DNA of 64,000 nucleotides from Colocasia esculenta (Eukaryota > Streptophyta > Magnoliopsida > Alismatales > Araceae): NCBI GenBank assembly GCA_014218235.1, contig CM024764.1, forward strand, positions 69,849,184 to 69,913,183. The letters run 5' to 3'. The notes under the pieces were generated by a model. The model saw nothing but the letters and a program-made list of their open reading frames with translations, had not been told where the DNA came from and searched no databases. The position numbers and the translations under genes are program-made. Positions 46,950 to 57,430 of the stretch are shown here, in pieces (position 1 is the stretch's first letter; each line of letters opens with the position of its first letter).

Positions 46950-48249
46950 CTATCAAACAGGGCAAAAGGTCTGAAGAAAGAGATTCCAGAAATATTTCCA
47001 ATTGCTTATCATGGCTACTGTTTTCAGCATATCATGCAAAACTTCAATGACCAATGTGTAGGAAAATATACTGCCCCTTTCAAGAAACTAGTTAGAAAAA
47101 TTCGCCAACACATTGCCTATGCCATCACTGAATAAGAGTACCAAGACATAATGATTGCAACAGAGCTTAATTCTACTGATGCCAAAGAATAGGTGTTCTA
47201 AAATGATGTCGAACACTGGTCCCATGCTCGATTCTCGGGACAATGGTTCACCTGTTCAATTACACTGAAGCGATGTGTCCTATTACAGTCCGCCATATAT
47301 GTTCTTACAGTTGGGCATTAACAGGTCATATAGTTACATATATATTAAGTTAGAATAAGTGTTAAATGCATACAGTAAAACGTGAGCTTGTCTTACAATA
47401 AAACATATATTTTGTTGCAGTAAGGATTAAATCCATACACTAAAATGTCAACAATTCCTATAGTAAGCGTTATATTCAGTTATTGTAAGGATCTTACAGT
47501 AAGAGATATACTCTGTTACAATATGTGTTAAATGTGGTTACAGTAAATAGTGAACACATCTTACAAGCCTTACACTAATTTTCTTTCAAATGTCTAACAT
47601 GTTTGATGAGTTATACTCTAATTTGGTGGAGTCATTCAACAATTGAATACATGATGTACAAAGTCTGACAATACTACAGATGGTTGACAAAATTAGAGTT
47701 CAAATGATAGAAATGGCTGCAAAGAGAAAAATTGACGCAGACTCGTGGGACACTCGATACTGCCCTAAAGTATAAAAAATCATCAAACGAAACCTTCATG
47801 AAAGAATAAGCTTGATAATTCGTCAGTCAAACAGAATCAAATGTGAGGTTATTAAAAATATGAAGGCATATGCTGTAGACCTCTATCAACAAATATGCTC
47901 ATGTGGACACTTACAACTTGTCAACATTCCTTGCACGCATGCATACATAATAATTGACAATAACAAGGAGGTTGTCTCTCAATATGTTTCAGTATTTTAC
48001 AGCAAAGAACTGTACATGACTGCATACAAAATTAACATTCAACCAATTCCAACATTTGACATGTCTGATCCACCTCAACCATATGATGTTCTGATCAAAC
48101 CACTGTCAACAAAAAAGTTATCAGGAAGACCAGGAAAGTGGAGAATACGTTCGGAAGGAGAAGTAGAGCATGTATATATTTGTTCAAGATGCAAAGAAAT
48201 AGATCACAATAGAATAACTTGTAGCAACCCATCCCAAAATTTTGAATGA
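46950..48249 (+). pseudogene. MuDR-type transposase remnant
   Basis: The central part reads GLKKEIPEIFPIAYHGYCFQ and IMQNFNDQCVGKY, the MULE transposase region (about 46960-47060), followed by stops. The last open frame, 47812-48249 (145 aa), carries the SWIM zinc finger (CSCGHLQLVNIPCTHA, CxC...CxH), then GRPGKWRIRSEGE and a C-terminal zinc knuckle-like CSRCKEIDHNRITC. The catalytic DDE domain is not readable in full. The gene would cut and move the MULE; here it is dead by stops and deletions. Confidence 0.85.
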
Positions 48250-48384
48250 ATAAAAATCTTTTATATCTCCAATTTTTCGTTACAATGACAAATGTTATAG
48301 TGCATGAAGTAGTCTATTACATACCATATATATTTCTGTTACAATACACGGAGCCTATAGTGTCCTACACATATATTTTCTTTA

Positions 48385-48715
48385 TGTAAGTCATATAAAT
48401 GATTCCTATAAGTGCACTACACACATTTTGTAAGTAAAACTTACTATTTTACAATACTCGGAGTCACAATTTACGGAAGCGACAATTCACTACATTTTTG
48501 AAAGGACGAAAGGATAAGATATGAATGGAAAAAAGAGACCAGTGCAAAAGGGACAGAACTTGTTAATCGATGGTCGTAAATATTGATATCTCAAAAATAA
48601 AGATTATAAATTAAATCAGACGAAAAATAAAGACTTTACGACTTCTAATATTCATATATAGATTAGAAAATAAGACACATCCTCTGACAGGGTCATGGAC
48701 TCTTAATTAAAATTT
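48385..48715. repeat. Right TIR of the MULE
   Basis: Inverse of 25962-26038 plus 45412-45665, about 330 bp, with recognisable similarity over its full length. Its outer end lies about 80 bp before the cyclin start codon. Confidence 0.75.
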
Positions 48716-48728
48716 TTTTTTCTCTCTC

Positions 48729-48736
48729 TATATATA
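48729..48736 (+). promoter_or_regulatory. Possible TATA box of the cyclin gene
   Basis: TATATATG after a CT run, 60-67 bp before the start codon and about 14 bp after the right end of the MULE. It is the only TATA-like sequence between the MULE and the gene. Confidence 0.4.
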
Positions 48737-48795
48737 TGTAAGTAATACCCTTCTCTCTCCCAACCAAAAAAACCACCATCCCCACTGCTACCCCC

Positions 48796-49605
48796 ATGCC
48801 CTCGTCGCCAATCTCCCCGTCCAGCCTCCGCTCGGACCTCTACGCCACCCCCGACGACGAGCCCTGCCCCCCTCTGGTCATCCCCGTCCTGGCCTCCCTC
48901 CTCGACCGGGCCGTCGCCCGGAACGAGCGGCCGGGCAAGAGCCCTGAGGCGGACGGCACCCCTCCTCCGGCGGCGCCGCCGCCCCCGCCCTCCAGAATCC
49001 ACGCCTTCGACAGCCGCCGCGTCCCGGACATGTCCATCCGGTCCTTCCTCGAGCGGGTCTTCCGCTACACCGGCGCCGCCCCCTCCGTGTACGTCGTCGC
49101 CTACGTCTACGTCGACCGCGTCTGCCGGATCCGTCCCGGCCTCCGGGTGACGCAGGCGAACGCCCACCGCCTCCTCCTCTCCGCCATCGTGGTGGCCTCC
49201 AAGTTCCTCGAGGACATGTAAGCTACATTCTGTCCCCTCGCAATTAGGAAAAAGATCGATCTTTTATTGAAAGAAGAGATTTGCTCAGTTCTCAACATCT
49301 CTGATGCGGCTTAATCCTCCCGGAGTCGCAGAAACTACAGAAATTCTCGCTTCGCCGAGGTGGGGGGGCTGCCCACGGGGGAGCTCAACCGGCTGGAACT
49401 GGAGCTGCTGTTCCTCATGGGCTTCAAGCTTCACGTCAGCTTAAGCGTCTTCGAGAGCTACTGCAGGCACCTGGAGAGGGAGGTGAGCCTCGGCGGTGGC
49501 TACCAAATCGAGCGTGCCCTGCGCCTTGTCTGCGGCGGCGAGATCACCGGCAAGAAGAAGGGGAGAGCAGAGCAGCCCAACCAGTCCGCCGCGCATGTCC
49601 TCTGA
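48796..49605 (+). CDS. P/U-type cyclin (cyclin-dependent kinase partner)
   Basis: Two exons, 48796-49217 and 49332-49605, predict 231 aa. The intron has a GTAAGC donor and a GTCGCAG acceptor and splits an Ile codon (AT|A), joining FLED-I-NYRNSRFAEVGG. The cyclin box runs from about residue 75 to 185: MSIRSFLERVFRYTGAAPSV, YVDRVCRI, RLLLSAIVVASKFLED, LELELLFLMGFKLHVS, CRHLEREVS. This is the short single-box form of plant P-type (U-type) cyclins, which bind CDKA and link phosphate/nutrient or growth signals to the cell cycle. The first exon is extremely GC-rich, as in many monocot genes. The N-terminal Pro-rich linker (residues 50-65) is variable in the family. No break is seen. The MULE end lies directly upstream. 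Confidence 0.93.
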
Positions 49606-49756
49606 TGACGACCACCCTCGCCTTGCCTCGGCCTCAGCCGCGGCCCCCTAAACCCATGTGGGCGACACCTGTAAACATCGCCTTATTACTTGTTAGTTAC
49701 CGTGGCCATGTACAGATTACCTTCTCTTCTCCAATTTGACATTTCTTGACATGCCA

Positions 49757-49762
49757 AATAAA
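49757..49762 (+). terminator. Probable polyadenylation signal of the cyclin gene
   Basis: AATAAA 152 bp after the stop codon, in an AT-rich 3' region. Confidence 0.55.
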
Positions 49763-49784
49763 GACAACAGAGGGTCAAATTGTT

Positions 49785-50795
49785 CTCATGTGCTTTGGAT
49801 GTGCAATCCCTCTCTGTGTTCTTTCTTCCATCCAGCAGTTCCCTATGGGTGTCCTCCAATTGGCATCAAAATCCCAGCTTGGTGGGTTTAAAAGAGATGG
49901 ACACTCGTAATGTCCTAACTTTCTTATCTAGGGACAAGACAAGAAGCACATCGAATCCTTTCTTCGTGATTTGGGTGTGAATATTTCCTGTGCTCTTCCT
50001 TTTAGCTTCTCACGGGTATAGGTTACAAATGGAATCAAAATCCCAGCTAACAGCTTGGTGGGTTTATAGTTAAATAAGGTAAAAATCTTCTCCATCTCAT
50101 GTAAGAGGCATCTTCTTTTTTCAAAAAATAACAACAATTGTTCTCTATTTCGAGGATAATATGTTGTCCTTTGAGGACTGCAAAACCTTCTTGCGACAAT
50201 CTCGTTTAGAATGGATAGTTCTCCTGACGATTAGCAATTATAAGCTTGGGAATATAGCTTCTTAGGAATTCTCCTGGCAAATGAGGAGGAGATAACCACG
50301 AATTACCCCTTAGAACAATAGAACTGAGCTTCGTACGTACGTATATACTTTCTGCCATTACCACCAGTGTTTGCTGCACAGCCCCCTCAATACAACAACA
50401 CCCCCCCCCCCTCTCCGGCGGTGGTTCCAACACTGTTGCCGTCGGCTCTTGCAAGGTTTGTGAATCTATCTGATGGGGTCCGCCGTCCCCGTCGCCGACA
50501 CATGGAAATAGACATCACCAGAGATCTGCCGGCATTTGTCTGCATTAAGATATCACCGCCATGGAAGCTGGCGAGCATAGCCTGTGCCCGTGGGCCGTGG
50601 CAGCACGTCTGAGTCTACGCGCGCCGTGGCGGCTTCGAGTTTTTTTTTTTTTAATATATGATCAGACGCGGGGAATATAGTCTGCGGGATCTCTCAACGT
50701 AGGCCATGGGTGTGCGTCGATAAAAGGGATTCAGCCCCCAGGTATCTGCTGCTCAAATAAATGGAGGAGAAAGGTTTACATTTGAAGAAGTGTAG
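49785..50795. other. Intergenic region after the cyclin gene
   Basis: No gene supported. A phrase of the form ATCAAAATCCCAGC followed by CTTGGTGGGTTT occurs twice (49863 and 50034), a short direct duplication. A GC-rich patch at 50380-50635 (with a C run at 50401-50410) has ORFs on both strands but no recognisable protein. Confidence 0.5.
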
Positions 50796-51152
50796 TAAAT
50801 ACAATTCACATAAAATTGTAGTTTATGTGGTACTTTGTTAAGTATCACGTAGTTTGTTTTTTTTAAATTTAATTTTTTTATTTTAGAGTTCAACCTCTCT
50901 ATTTTGTAACTTAACTTTTTTATTTTGAAGTCAAATTTTTTATTTTAGAGCCTAAAAAATAGTTGGACTTTAAAATAGAAGAGAAGTTAAGCTCCAAAAT
51001 AAAAAGTTAAACTCTAAAATAAAAAAGTTAGACTCCAAAATAGAGAGATTAAACTCTAAAATAGAAAGACTAAATAAAAAAAAAATCACGTGACGCTCAA
51101 CAAGAAGCCACATAAACTGTAATCCTACGTGAATTGTACGTACTGTATTTCT
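50796..51152. mobile_element. Hairpin MITE of about 350 bp
   Basis: The ends form an inverted repeat: ACAATTCACATAAAATTGTAG then TTTATGTGG (minus its last base in the first part) at 50810-50840, against the reverse complement of CCACATAAACTGTAATCCTACGTGAATTGT at 51106-51137. The interior is itself a loose inverted repeat of TTTTATTTTAGAG/CTCTAAAATAAAA phrases. No clear TSD or family; could be foldback-like. Confidence 0.6.
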
Positions 51153-51807
51153 CCTTTCTCTAAAGAGAAAAATTTATTGTACTTGCATATTACACTTTAA
51201 GTATAATATGATTAGGCAACAAAATTATGTGACATCTAATAATTAGATTGTCACTTTCTCACTCCTCATACGAAGGATGTCACATGAATTATTATCTAAT
51301 TATATTACATTTGAAATATAATATACAAATATAATAAAGGGAGAATTAATTAGGGGTCCTTGTCAGAGTGTTGATTTAATTTATAGTCCCTGTCAGAAAA
51401 TCAGAAGTCATATAGTCCTTACTTTTTGTGTTAGTTTAATTTCTAGTCCCTACTTTTTGTTTCTAGTCCCTGCTTTTTGTTTCTCAGCATTTAATGAGTC
51501 TTGGAAGAGGAGCCGTCCTTTTAACATCAACTTTTTCCTATTTTGCCATTTCTTATTCTGCTATTTCCCTAATTACATTCGTTACAGTTGCCTTTGTATC
51601 AGTTACAGTAAACTTTTATATCAGTTACAGTAAGCCTTTATATCTGTTACAGTAAATCTTTTTTTCCTTATACACACTTACATTCGTTAGAGTTGCCTTT
51701 GTATCAGTTACAATAAGTCTTTATATCTGTTACAGTAAGCCTTTGTAACTGTTACAGACTATAGCTATAAGTTCTTACAAAAGAAAAAAAAAATTATTTG
51801 TTTACAA

Positions 51808-51872
51808 GTGCCAGATTCGAACCCAGGTCTTCACAAAAACAACATGAGATACCCTTACCACTAAGCTACAAC
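51808..51872 (-). ncRNA. tRNA-like Pol III promoter in left arm of the foldback (SINE head?)
   Basis: The minus strand reads an A box TAGCTTAGTGG (51858-51868) and a B box GGTTCGAATCT (51813-51823), 35 bp apart, as in tRNAs and tRNA-derived SINEs. It is followed on the minus strand by a T run (51783-51793 reversed), a natural Pol III stop. The product would be a roughly 90-nt RNA made outward from the palindrome. A true tRNA is unlikely because the acceptor stem does not close. Confidence 0.6.
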
Positions 51873-52019
51873 TACATTTGTGTTACAACAGAATATATAA
51901 TATATTTACTTAAGTATTGTAGTAAACAGAATACTCTATTACAACTTATGTTAAGTCTTGTTACAGTCAATATCATTCCCTGTTACAATATACATTAAGT
52001 TATGTTACAGTAAACATTA

Positions 52020-53270
52020 TCATCTATTACAACTCATGTATATTATAACCTTTGTTACAATATACATTAACCTTTGTTATAATATATATTAAGCTCTATT
52101 ACAACTTATGTTAAATCTTGTTACAGTATTCATTAAGCTCTATTACAATGTGCATTAAGCTTTGTTACAATATACATTAACCTTTGTTACAATATACATT
52201 AAGTTTTGTTACAATATGTATTAAGCTCTATTACAACTTATGTTAAGTCTTGTTACAGTATACATTAAGCTCTATTACAATGTATATTAAGCTTTGTTAC
52301 AATATACATTAAGCTTTGTTACAATATACATTAACATTTGTTACAATATGTATTAAGCTCTATTACAACTTATGTTAAGTATTGTTACAGTACATTAAGC
52401 TCTATTAGAATGTACATTAAACTTTGTTACAATATAGATTAACATTTGTTACAATATACATTAACCTTTATTACAATATGTATTAAGCTCTATTACAACT
52501 TATGTTAAGTCTTGTTACAGAATACATTAAGCTCTATTACAATGCACATTAAGCTTTGTTACAATATATACTAACCTTTGTTACAATATACATTAACCTT
52601 TGTTACAATATGTATTAAGCTCTATTACAACTTATGTTAAGTCTTGTTACAGAATACATTAAACTCTATTACAATGTACATTAAGTTTTGTTACAATATA
52701 CATTAATCTTTGTTACAATATGCATTAACCTTTGTTACAATATGTATTAACCTCTATTACAACTTATGTTAAGTCTTGTTACAGAATACATTAAGCTCTA
52801 TTACAATGTATATTAAGCTTTGTTACAATATACATTAACCGTTGTAAAAATATACATTAACTTTTGTTACAATATACATTAACCTTTGTTACAATATGTA
52901 TTAAGCTCTATTACAACTTATGTTAAATCTTGTTACAGAATACATTAAGCTCTATTACAATGTACATTAAGCTTTGTTACAATATACATTAACCTTTGTT
53001 ACAATATACATTAATCTTTGTTACAATATGTATTAAGCTCTATTACAACTTATGTTAAGTATTGTTACAGTATACATTAAGCTCTATTACAATGTACATT
53101 AACCTTTGTTACAATATACATTAACCTTTGTTACAATATACATTAAGCTCTATTACAACTTATGTTAAGTCTTGTTACAGTATATATTAAGCTCTATTAC
53201 AAGGTACATTAAGCTTTTTTACAATATACATTAACCTTTGTTACAATATACATTAACCTTTGTAATAGAG
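52020..53270. repeat. 22-bp satellite, left arm, with 132-bp higher-order units
   Basis: The basic unit is 22 bp, of the type TTGTTACAATATACATTAAC plus CT. Variants (TCTATTACAACTTATG, TTGTTACAGAATACATTAAG) alternate in fixed order, so the phrase CTTATGTTAAGT recurs at 52105, 52237, 52369, 52499, 52631, 52763, 52917, 53049 and 53159. Spacings are 130-132, once 154 and once 110 bp, that is six, seven or five units of 22 bp. Confidence 0.92.
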
Positions 53271-53279
53271 CTCTATTAC

Positions 53280-54830
53280 AATATACATTAAGCTCTATTA
53301 CAAGGTTAATGCATATTGTAACAAAGGTTAATGTATATTGTAACAAAACTTAATGTACATTGTAATAAAGCTTAATGTATACTGTAACAAGACTTAACAT
53401 ATGTTGTAATAGAGTTTAATACATATTGTAACAAAGGTTAATGTATACTTTAACAAAGGTTAATGTATATTGTAACAAAGCTTAATGTACATTGTAATAG
53501 AGCTTAATGTATTCTGTAACAAGACTTAACATAAGTTGTAATAGAGCTTAATACATATTGTAACAAAGGCTAATGTATATTGTAACAAAGCTTAATGTAC
53601 ATTCTAATAGAGCTTAATGTATACTGTAACAATACTTAACATAAGTTGTAATAGAGCTTAATACATATTGTAACAAAGATTAATGTATATTGTAACAAAG
53701 GTTAATGTATATTGTAACAAAGGTTAATATATATTGTAACAAAGCTTAATGTACATTGTAATAGAGCTTAATGTATTCTGTAACAAGACTTAACATAAGT
53801 TGTAATAGAGCTGAATACATATTGTAACAAAGGTTAATGTATATTGTAACAAAGGTTAATCTATATTGTAACAAAGCTTAATGTGCATTGTAATAGAGCT
53901 TAATGTATTCTGTAACAAGACTTAACATAAGTTATAATAGAGCTGAATACATATTGTAACAAAGGTTAATGTATATTGTAACAAAGCTTAATGTACATTG
54001 TAATAGAGCTTAATGTATTCTGTAACAAGATTTAACATAAGTTGTAATAGAGCTTAATACATATTGTAACAAAGGTTAATGTATATTGTAACAAAGCTTA
54101 ATGTACATTGTAATAGAGCTTAATGTATTATGTTACAAGACTTAACATAAGTTGTAATAGAGCTTAATACATATTGTAACAAATGTTAATGTATATTGTA
54201 ACAAAGGTTAATGTATATTGTAACAAAGGTTAATGTACATTATAATAGAGCTTAATGTATTCTGTAACAAGACTTAACATAAGTTGTAATAAAGCTTAAT
54301 ACATATTGTAACAAAGGTTAATGCATATTGTAACAAATGTTAATATATATTTTAACAAAGCTTAATGTACATTGTAATAGAGCTTAATGTATTCTGTAAC
54401 AAGATTTAACATAAGTTGTAATAGAGCTTAATACATATTGTAACAAAGGTTAATGTATATTGTAACAAAGGTTAATGTATATTGTAACAAAGCTTAATGT
54501 ATATTGTAATAGAGCTTAATGTATTCTGTAACAAGACTTAACATAAGTTGTAATAGAGCTTAATACATATTGTAACAAAGGTTAATGTATATTGTAACAA
54601 AGCTTAATGTATATTGTAATAGAGCTTAATGTATTCTGTAACAAGACTTAACATAAGTTGTAATAGAGCTTAATATATATTTTAACAAATGTTAATGTAT
54701 ATTGTAACAAATGTTAATGTATATTGTAACAAAGATTAATGTACATTGTAATAGAGCTTAATGTATTCTGTAACAAGACTTAACATAAGTTGTAATAGAA
54801 CTTAATACATATTGTAACAAAGGTTATAAT
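53280..54830. repeat. 22-bp satellite, right arm (inverted)
   Basis: Reverse complement of the left array (AGGTTAATGTATATTGTAACAA units with the ACTTAACATAAG phrase). Somewhat longer than the left arm array. Confidence 0.92.
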
Positions 54831-54999
54831 ATACATGAGTTGTAATAGATGATAATGTTTACTGTAACATAACTTATTCTATATGGTAATAGGGAATGAT
54901 ATTGACTGTAACAAGACTTAACATAAGTTGTAATAGAGTATTATGTTTACTACAATACTTAAATGAATATATTATATGTTCTGTTGTAACACAAATGTA

Positions 55000-55065
55000 G
55001 TTGTAGCTTAGTGGTAAGGGTATCTCATGTTGTCTTTGTGAAGACCTGTGTTCGAATCTTGGCAC
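55000..55065 (+). ncRNA. tRNA-like Pol III promoter in right arm of the foldback
   Basis: Mirror copy of the left-arm element: A box TAGCTTAGTGG at 55004-55014 and B box TGTTCGAATCT at 55049-55059 (one change against the left arm), followed by a T run at 55081-55089. Faces outward. Confidence 0.55.
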
Positions 55066-55558
55066 TTGCAAACAAATAAATTTTTTTTTCTTTTGTAAGA
55101 GCTTATGGCTGTAGTTTGTAATAGTTACAAAGGCTTACTGTAACAGATATAAAGACTTACTGTAACTTTACAAAGGCAACTGTAACGAATGTAAGAGTGC
55201 ATAAGGAAAAAAAGACTTACTGTAATAGATATAAATGCTTACTGTAACTGACATAAAATCTTACTGTAATTGATACAAAGGCAACTGTAACGAATGTAAA
55301 TAGGAAAAGAGCAGAATAAGGAAGGGCAAAATAGGAAAAAACTGATGTTAAAAGGATGACTCGTTTTCTAAGACGCATTAAATGCTGAGCAACAAAAAGC
55401 AGGGACTAGAAACAAAAAGCAAGGACTAGAAATTAAACTAATACAAAAAGTAAGGACTTTATGACTTCTGATCTTCTGACAGGGACTACAAATTAAGTCT
55501 AACCATCTGACAAGGACCTCTAATTAATTTTCCCTATAATAAATCTTTCTCTTCTCTA

Positions 55559-56096
55559 AATGGAGAAGGCGGGGGGAGCAGCCCAGCAGGATACGATCGA
55601 AGCCATCAAAACGCTACGTCCCGTCGGAGCAGCTCGTGTACGATAAGTCACAGGCCGCCACCTCATTTGGTGTAATTGCGGCGACGCTTTGTGTCGGAAG
55701 AGAGAGAGAGAGAGAACTTGCGGGTATGGACTTTGGCTGACCATGTTTTTGATCAGGTCAGGTGAGACTCTGCAGGTTGAGTGGGCTCTAAGCTCATTGT
55801 TTCTACATTTATGGGACCGCACTCATTAGCAAAGGATAGTTTTAGGTTTCTCTCTCTCTCTCCCCTCTTTTTTCTTTTGAAGAGTGGGAGTGGTTGAAGT
55901 TGTGTGGTTGAGTGGGTGGGTTGGGTAGGGAGTTCAAAAGGATATTTTGGGAATTACGTTAAAAAATTAATGGGGAGTTGAGGGTAAAGAGTTAAAATTA
56001 ATGTTTCCTTAGTCAAAGGATCTAAAATTACAATTTTCAGTCTTTGGACTGGAAATTAATTCCGGTGGTCTTTTTTGGACCGGGTATTAAAATTCC
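55559..56096. other. Unassigned stretch right of the foldback
   Basis: No gene supported. Contains a GA-rich simple run at about 55700-55713 and a CT run at 55851-55864. ORFs on the minus strand (55556-55822) have no recognisable content. Confidence 0.45.
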
Positions 56097-57430
56097 CTTT
56101 TTTTTGGGTAGTTTTACATCTCCAATGTAGTCCTAAAACTAAAACATCCGACTACAGGTCACACATCAGCAAAAGCCTCACAAATCAACCAACTACAAAT
56201 TGACAACAGACCAAGAGAAACAAACACACCTAATGATAACTCCTAACAGAGACCCCACTTGCACATCTAGAATATATGGATCGATCCTTTCAAAAGTTGC
56301 ACTTTGGACATTTTTAGGTGATTTATTTGAATTTCCGCAGACAAGTTATAAGATTTATTAGGCGGGGCATGGGAGGGGAGGGTTGGGGTCTCGGGTTTTG
56401 AATTCGGGATATGGGATGCTTTTACCCAGTGATGTTTGCAACTAGATAATAACTAAAAAGAAGAAAAAACTCTTAAGAGAAACCAGACAAAAGCTAGCTA
56501 AACCTTCGAGGGGGTTCCCAATCCCTCTCCTCCCGGCAAATTAAGTCCACTTCTTGTGGAAGAGCCCAAGACCATTGCATGTTGAAGTTTGCCCTTCTTG
56601 TCTCGGTTATCAGCCAGTCCGCAGGTCTGTTCTATTCTCTTTTAAGAGAAAGTCTTATTGCACTTGTACATTGACTAGGCAACAAGCTCATGTGACATCC
56701 AACAATTAGATTGCCACTTTATCACTCCTCATGTGAGGGTGCCACATGGACTATATGTGCAAGTACAATAAGCCTTTCTCCTCTTTTAATGTGTATAATT
56801 TTGATCTCTTCCCATTGTGTTAAGTTCTCCTTAGATTCCATTATGATGTACTTAATTTCCTTCGGAGCTTGTGAAGGATCCATCAGAGTCTTTATAACCT
56901 GTAACTTGTCCCCTTCAATCCACAATCCTTTGAATTCATGTGTTTTCAAGTTGCTTGTAACATATATATATGGATCGCTTTAGACGCAGCCAAAGCTTCT
57001 GCCTTGAGGACTGACCTCCCTCCTATGAATAAGCTGCTTTCTACCCACCTAGCTTCTCTCGTAGCATCTCTTATTATAACTCCAATTCTTGCATTAATAC
57101 ATCTATTAATATCATTTGACACTGCCACATCGAAGTTGATCTTCGGCCACCCTGGCATGCATTGCTTTCTTTCATCGAGTTCTCTCTATAATTGGTTCTC
57201 GGCCTCCTCTTTTCACATTAATCTGAAATCCCCCCCATATGTCACAAGGTCAAGGTTTATGAAGTTCTTTGAAAGTGAGAATAGTTTTATATATCTTTCA
57301 TGGATGCATACCAAACTTTTTTTTTGTGTGTGGAAAGGATCGATATGTTCATCATTTCAGGTGATTATTTTGGGTTTAGAGCTTACACAGCTCACAATAA
57401 GTTCTGTTATCTGTGGGAAATACTCAAACT
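56097..57430 (-). mobile_element. LINE 3' fragment with RNase H domain, minus strand
   Basis: The left end is a T run (56097-56105), i.e. a poly(A) tail on the minus strand. Upstream in its direction lies the C-terminal RNase H of plant LINEs: PGWPKINFDVAVSNDINRC and IGVIIRDATRE with SVLKAEALAASKAI (56946-57158), then LWIEGDKLQVIKTLMDPSQ (56722-56949). The last part (NRPADWLI, then CREERDWEPP) is found at about 56500-56625, on the far side of an inserted MITE. No RT or endonuclease is visible, so it is 5'-truncated. Frame changes are present. Confidence 0.75.
56644..56782. mobile_element. Small MITE (copy 2) inside the LINE RNase H domain
   Basis: 139 bp with ends AAGAGAAAG and (reverse complement) AGGAGAAAG, flanked by CTTTT (56639-56643 and 56783-56787). 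Related to the MITE at 51163 (CTTATTGCACTTGTACA against ATTTATTGTACTTGCAT). It splits the LINE reading frame just after the phrase KIIHIKR. Confidence 0.75.

Larger units (their letters stand above)
25962..48715 (+). mobile_element. Mutator-like element (MULE) with long TIRs, split by a Tat gypsy element
   Basis: The left end (ACTAATTGGGGGTCCCTGTCA, minus the last base, at about 25968) and the right end (reverse complement GAGTCCATGACCCTGTCAGA at about 48682-48702) form a TIR. Skipping the inserted Tat element, similarity continues for about 330 bp: 25962-26038 plus 45412-45665 against 48385-48715, for example GTGCACTTATAAGAACCATT against GTGCACTTATAGGAATCATT. Inside lie a decayed MuDR-type transposase (46950-48249) and many GTAACA/TTACAG motifs. 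Without the insertion it is about 3.4 kb. Both ends lie in simple sequence (TA and CT runs), so the 9-bp TSD cannot be defined. Confidence 0.8.
51339..55534. mobile_element. Foldback element related to the MULE (4.2-kb palindrome)
   Basis: Bounded by the exact 9-bp TSD TATAATAAA (51330-51338 and 55535-55543), the size typical of Mutator. TIR GGGAGAATTAATTAG at the left, GGGAAAATTAATTAG at the right. The arms are nearly complete inverted repeats of about 2 kb each, meeting near the perfect palindrome TGTAATAGAGCTCTATTACA (53261-53280). The outer 200 bp (GGTCCTTGTCAGA, TTTAATTT-TAGTCC units) match the TIR of the MULE at 25962-48715, so it is a non-autonomous relative. It encodes no transposase. 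Inside lie tRNA-like heads and the 22-bp satellite. Confidence 0.93.
51163..55553. mobile_element. Small MITE (copy 1), split by the foldback element
   Basis: Parts 51163-51338 and 55544-55553 together give a MITE of about 186 bp, with TIR AAGAGAAA and flanking CTCTA (51158-51162 and 55554-55558). The outer sequence (ATTTATTGTACTTGCATA) matches a second copy at 56644-56782. The foldback element, with its own TSD, sits near the right end. Confidence 0.7.

Noticed and set aside
50367..50612. ORFs on both strands after the cyclin gene
   Set aside because: GC-rich patch, no recognisable protein, no splice or promoter support.
51808..51872. A functional tRNA gene
   Set aside because: A and B boxes are present but the acceptor stem does not pair and the copy is mirrored in a transposon; more like a SINE head.
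52020..54830. CRISPR-like regular repeats
   Set aside because: No unique spacers; it is a continuous 22-bp satellite in an inverted arrangement in plant DNA.
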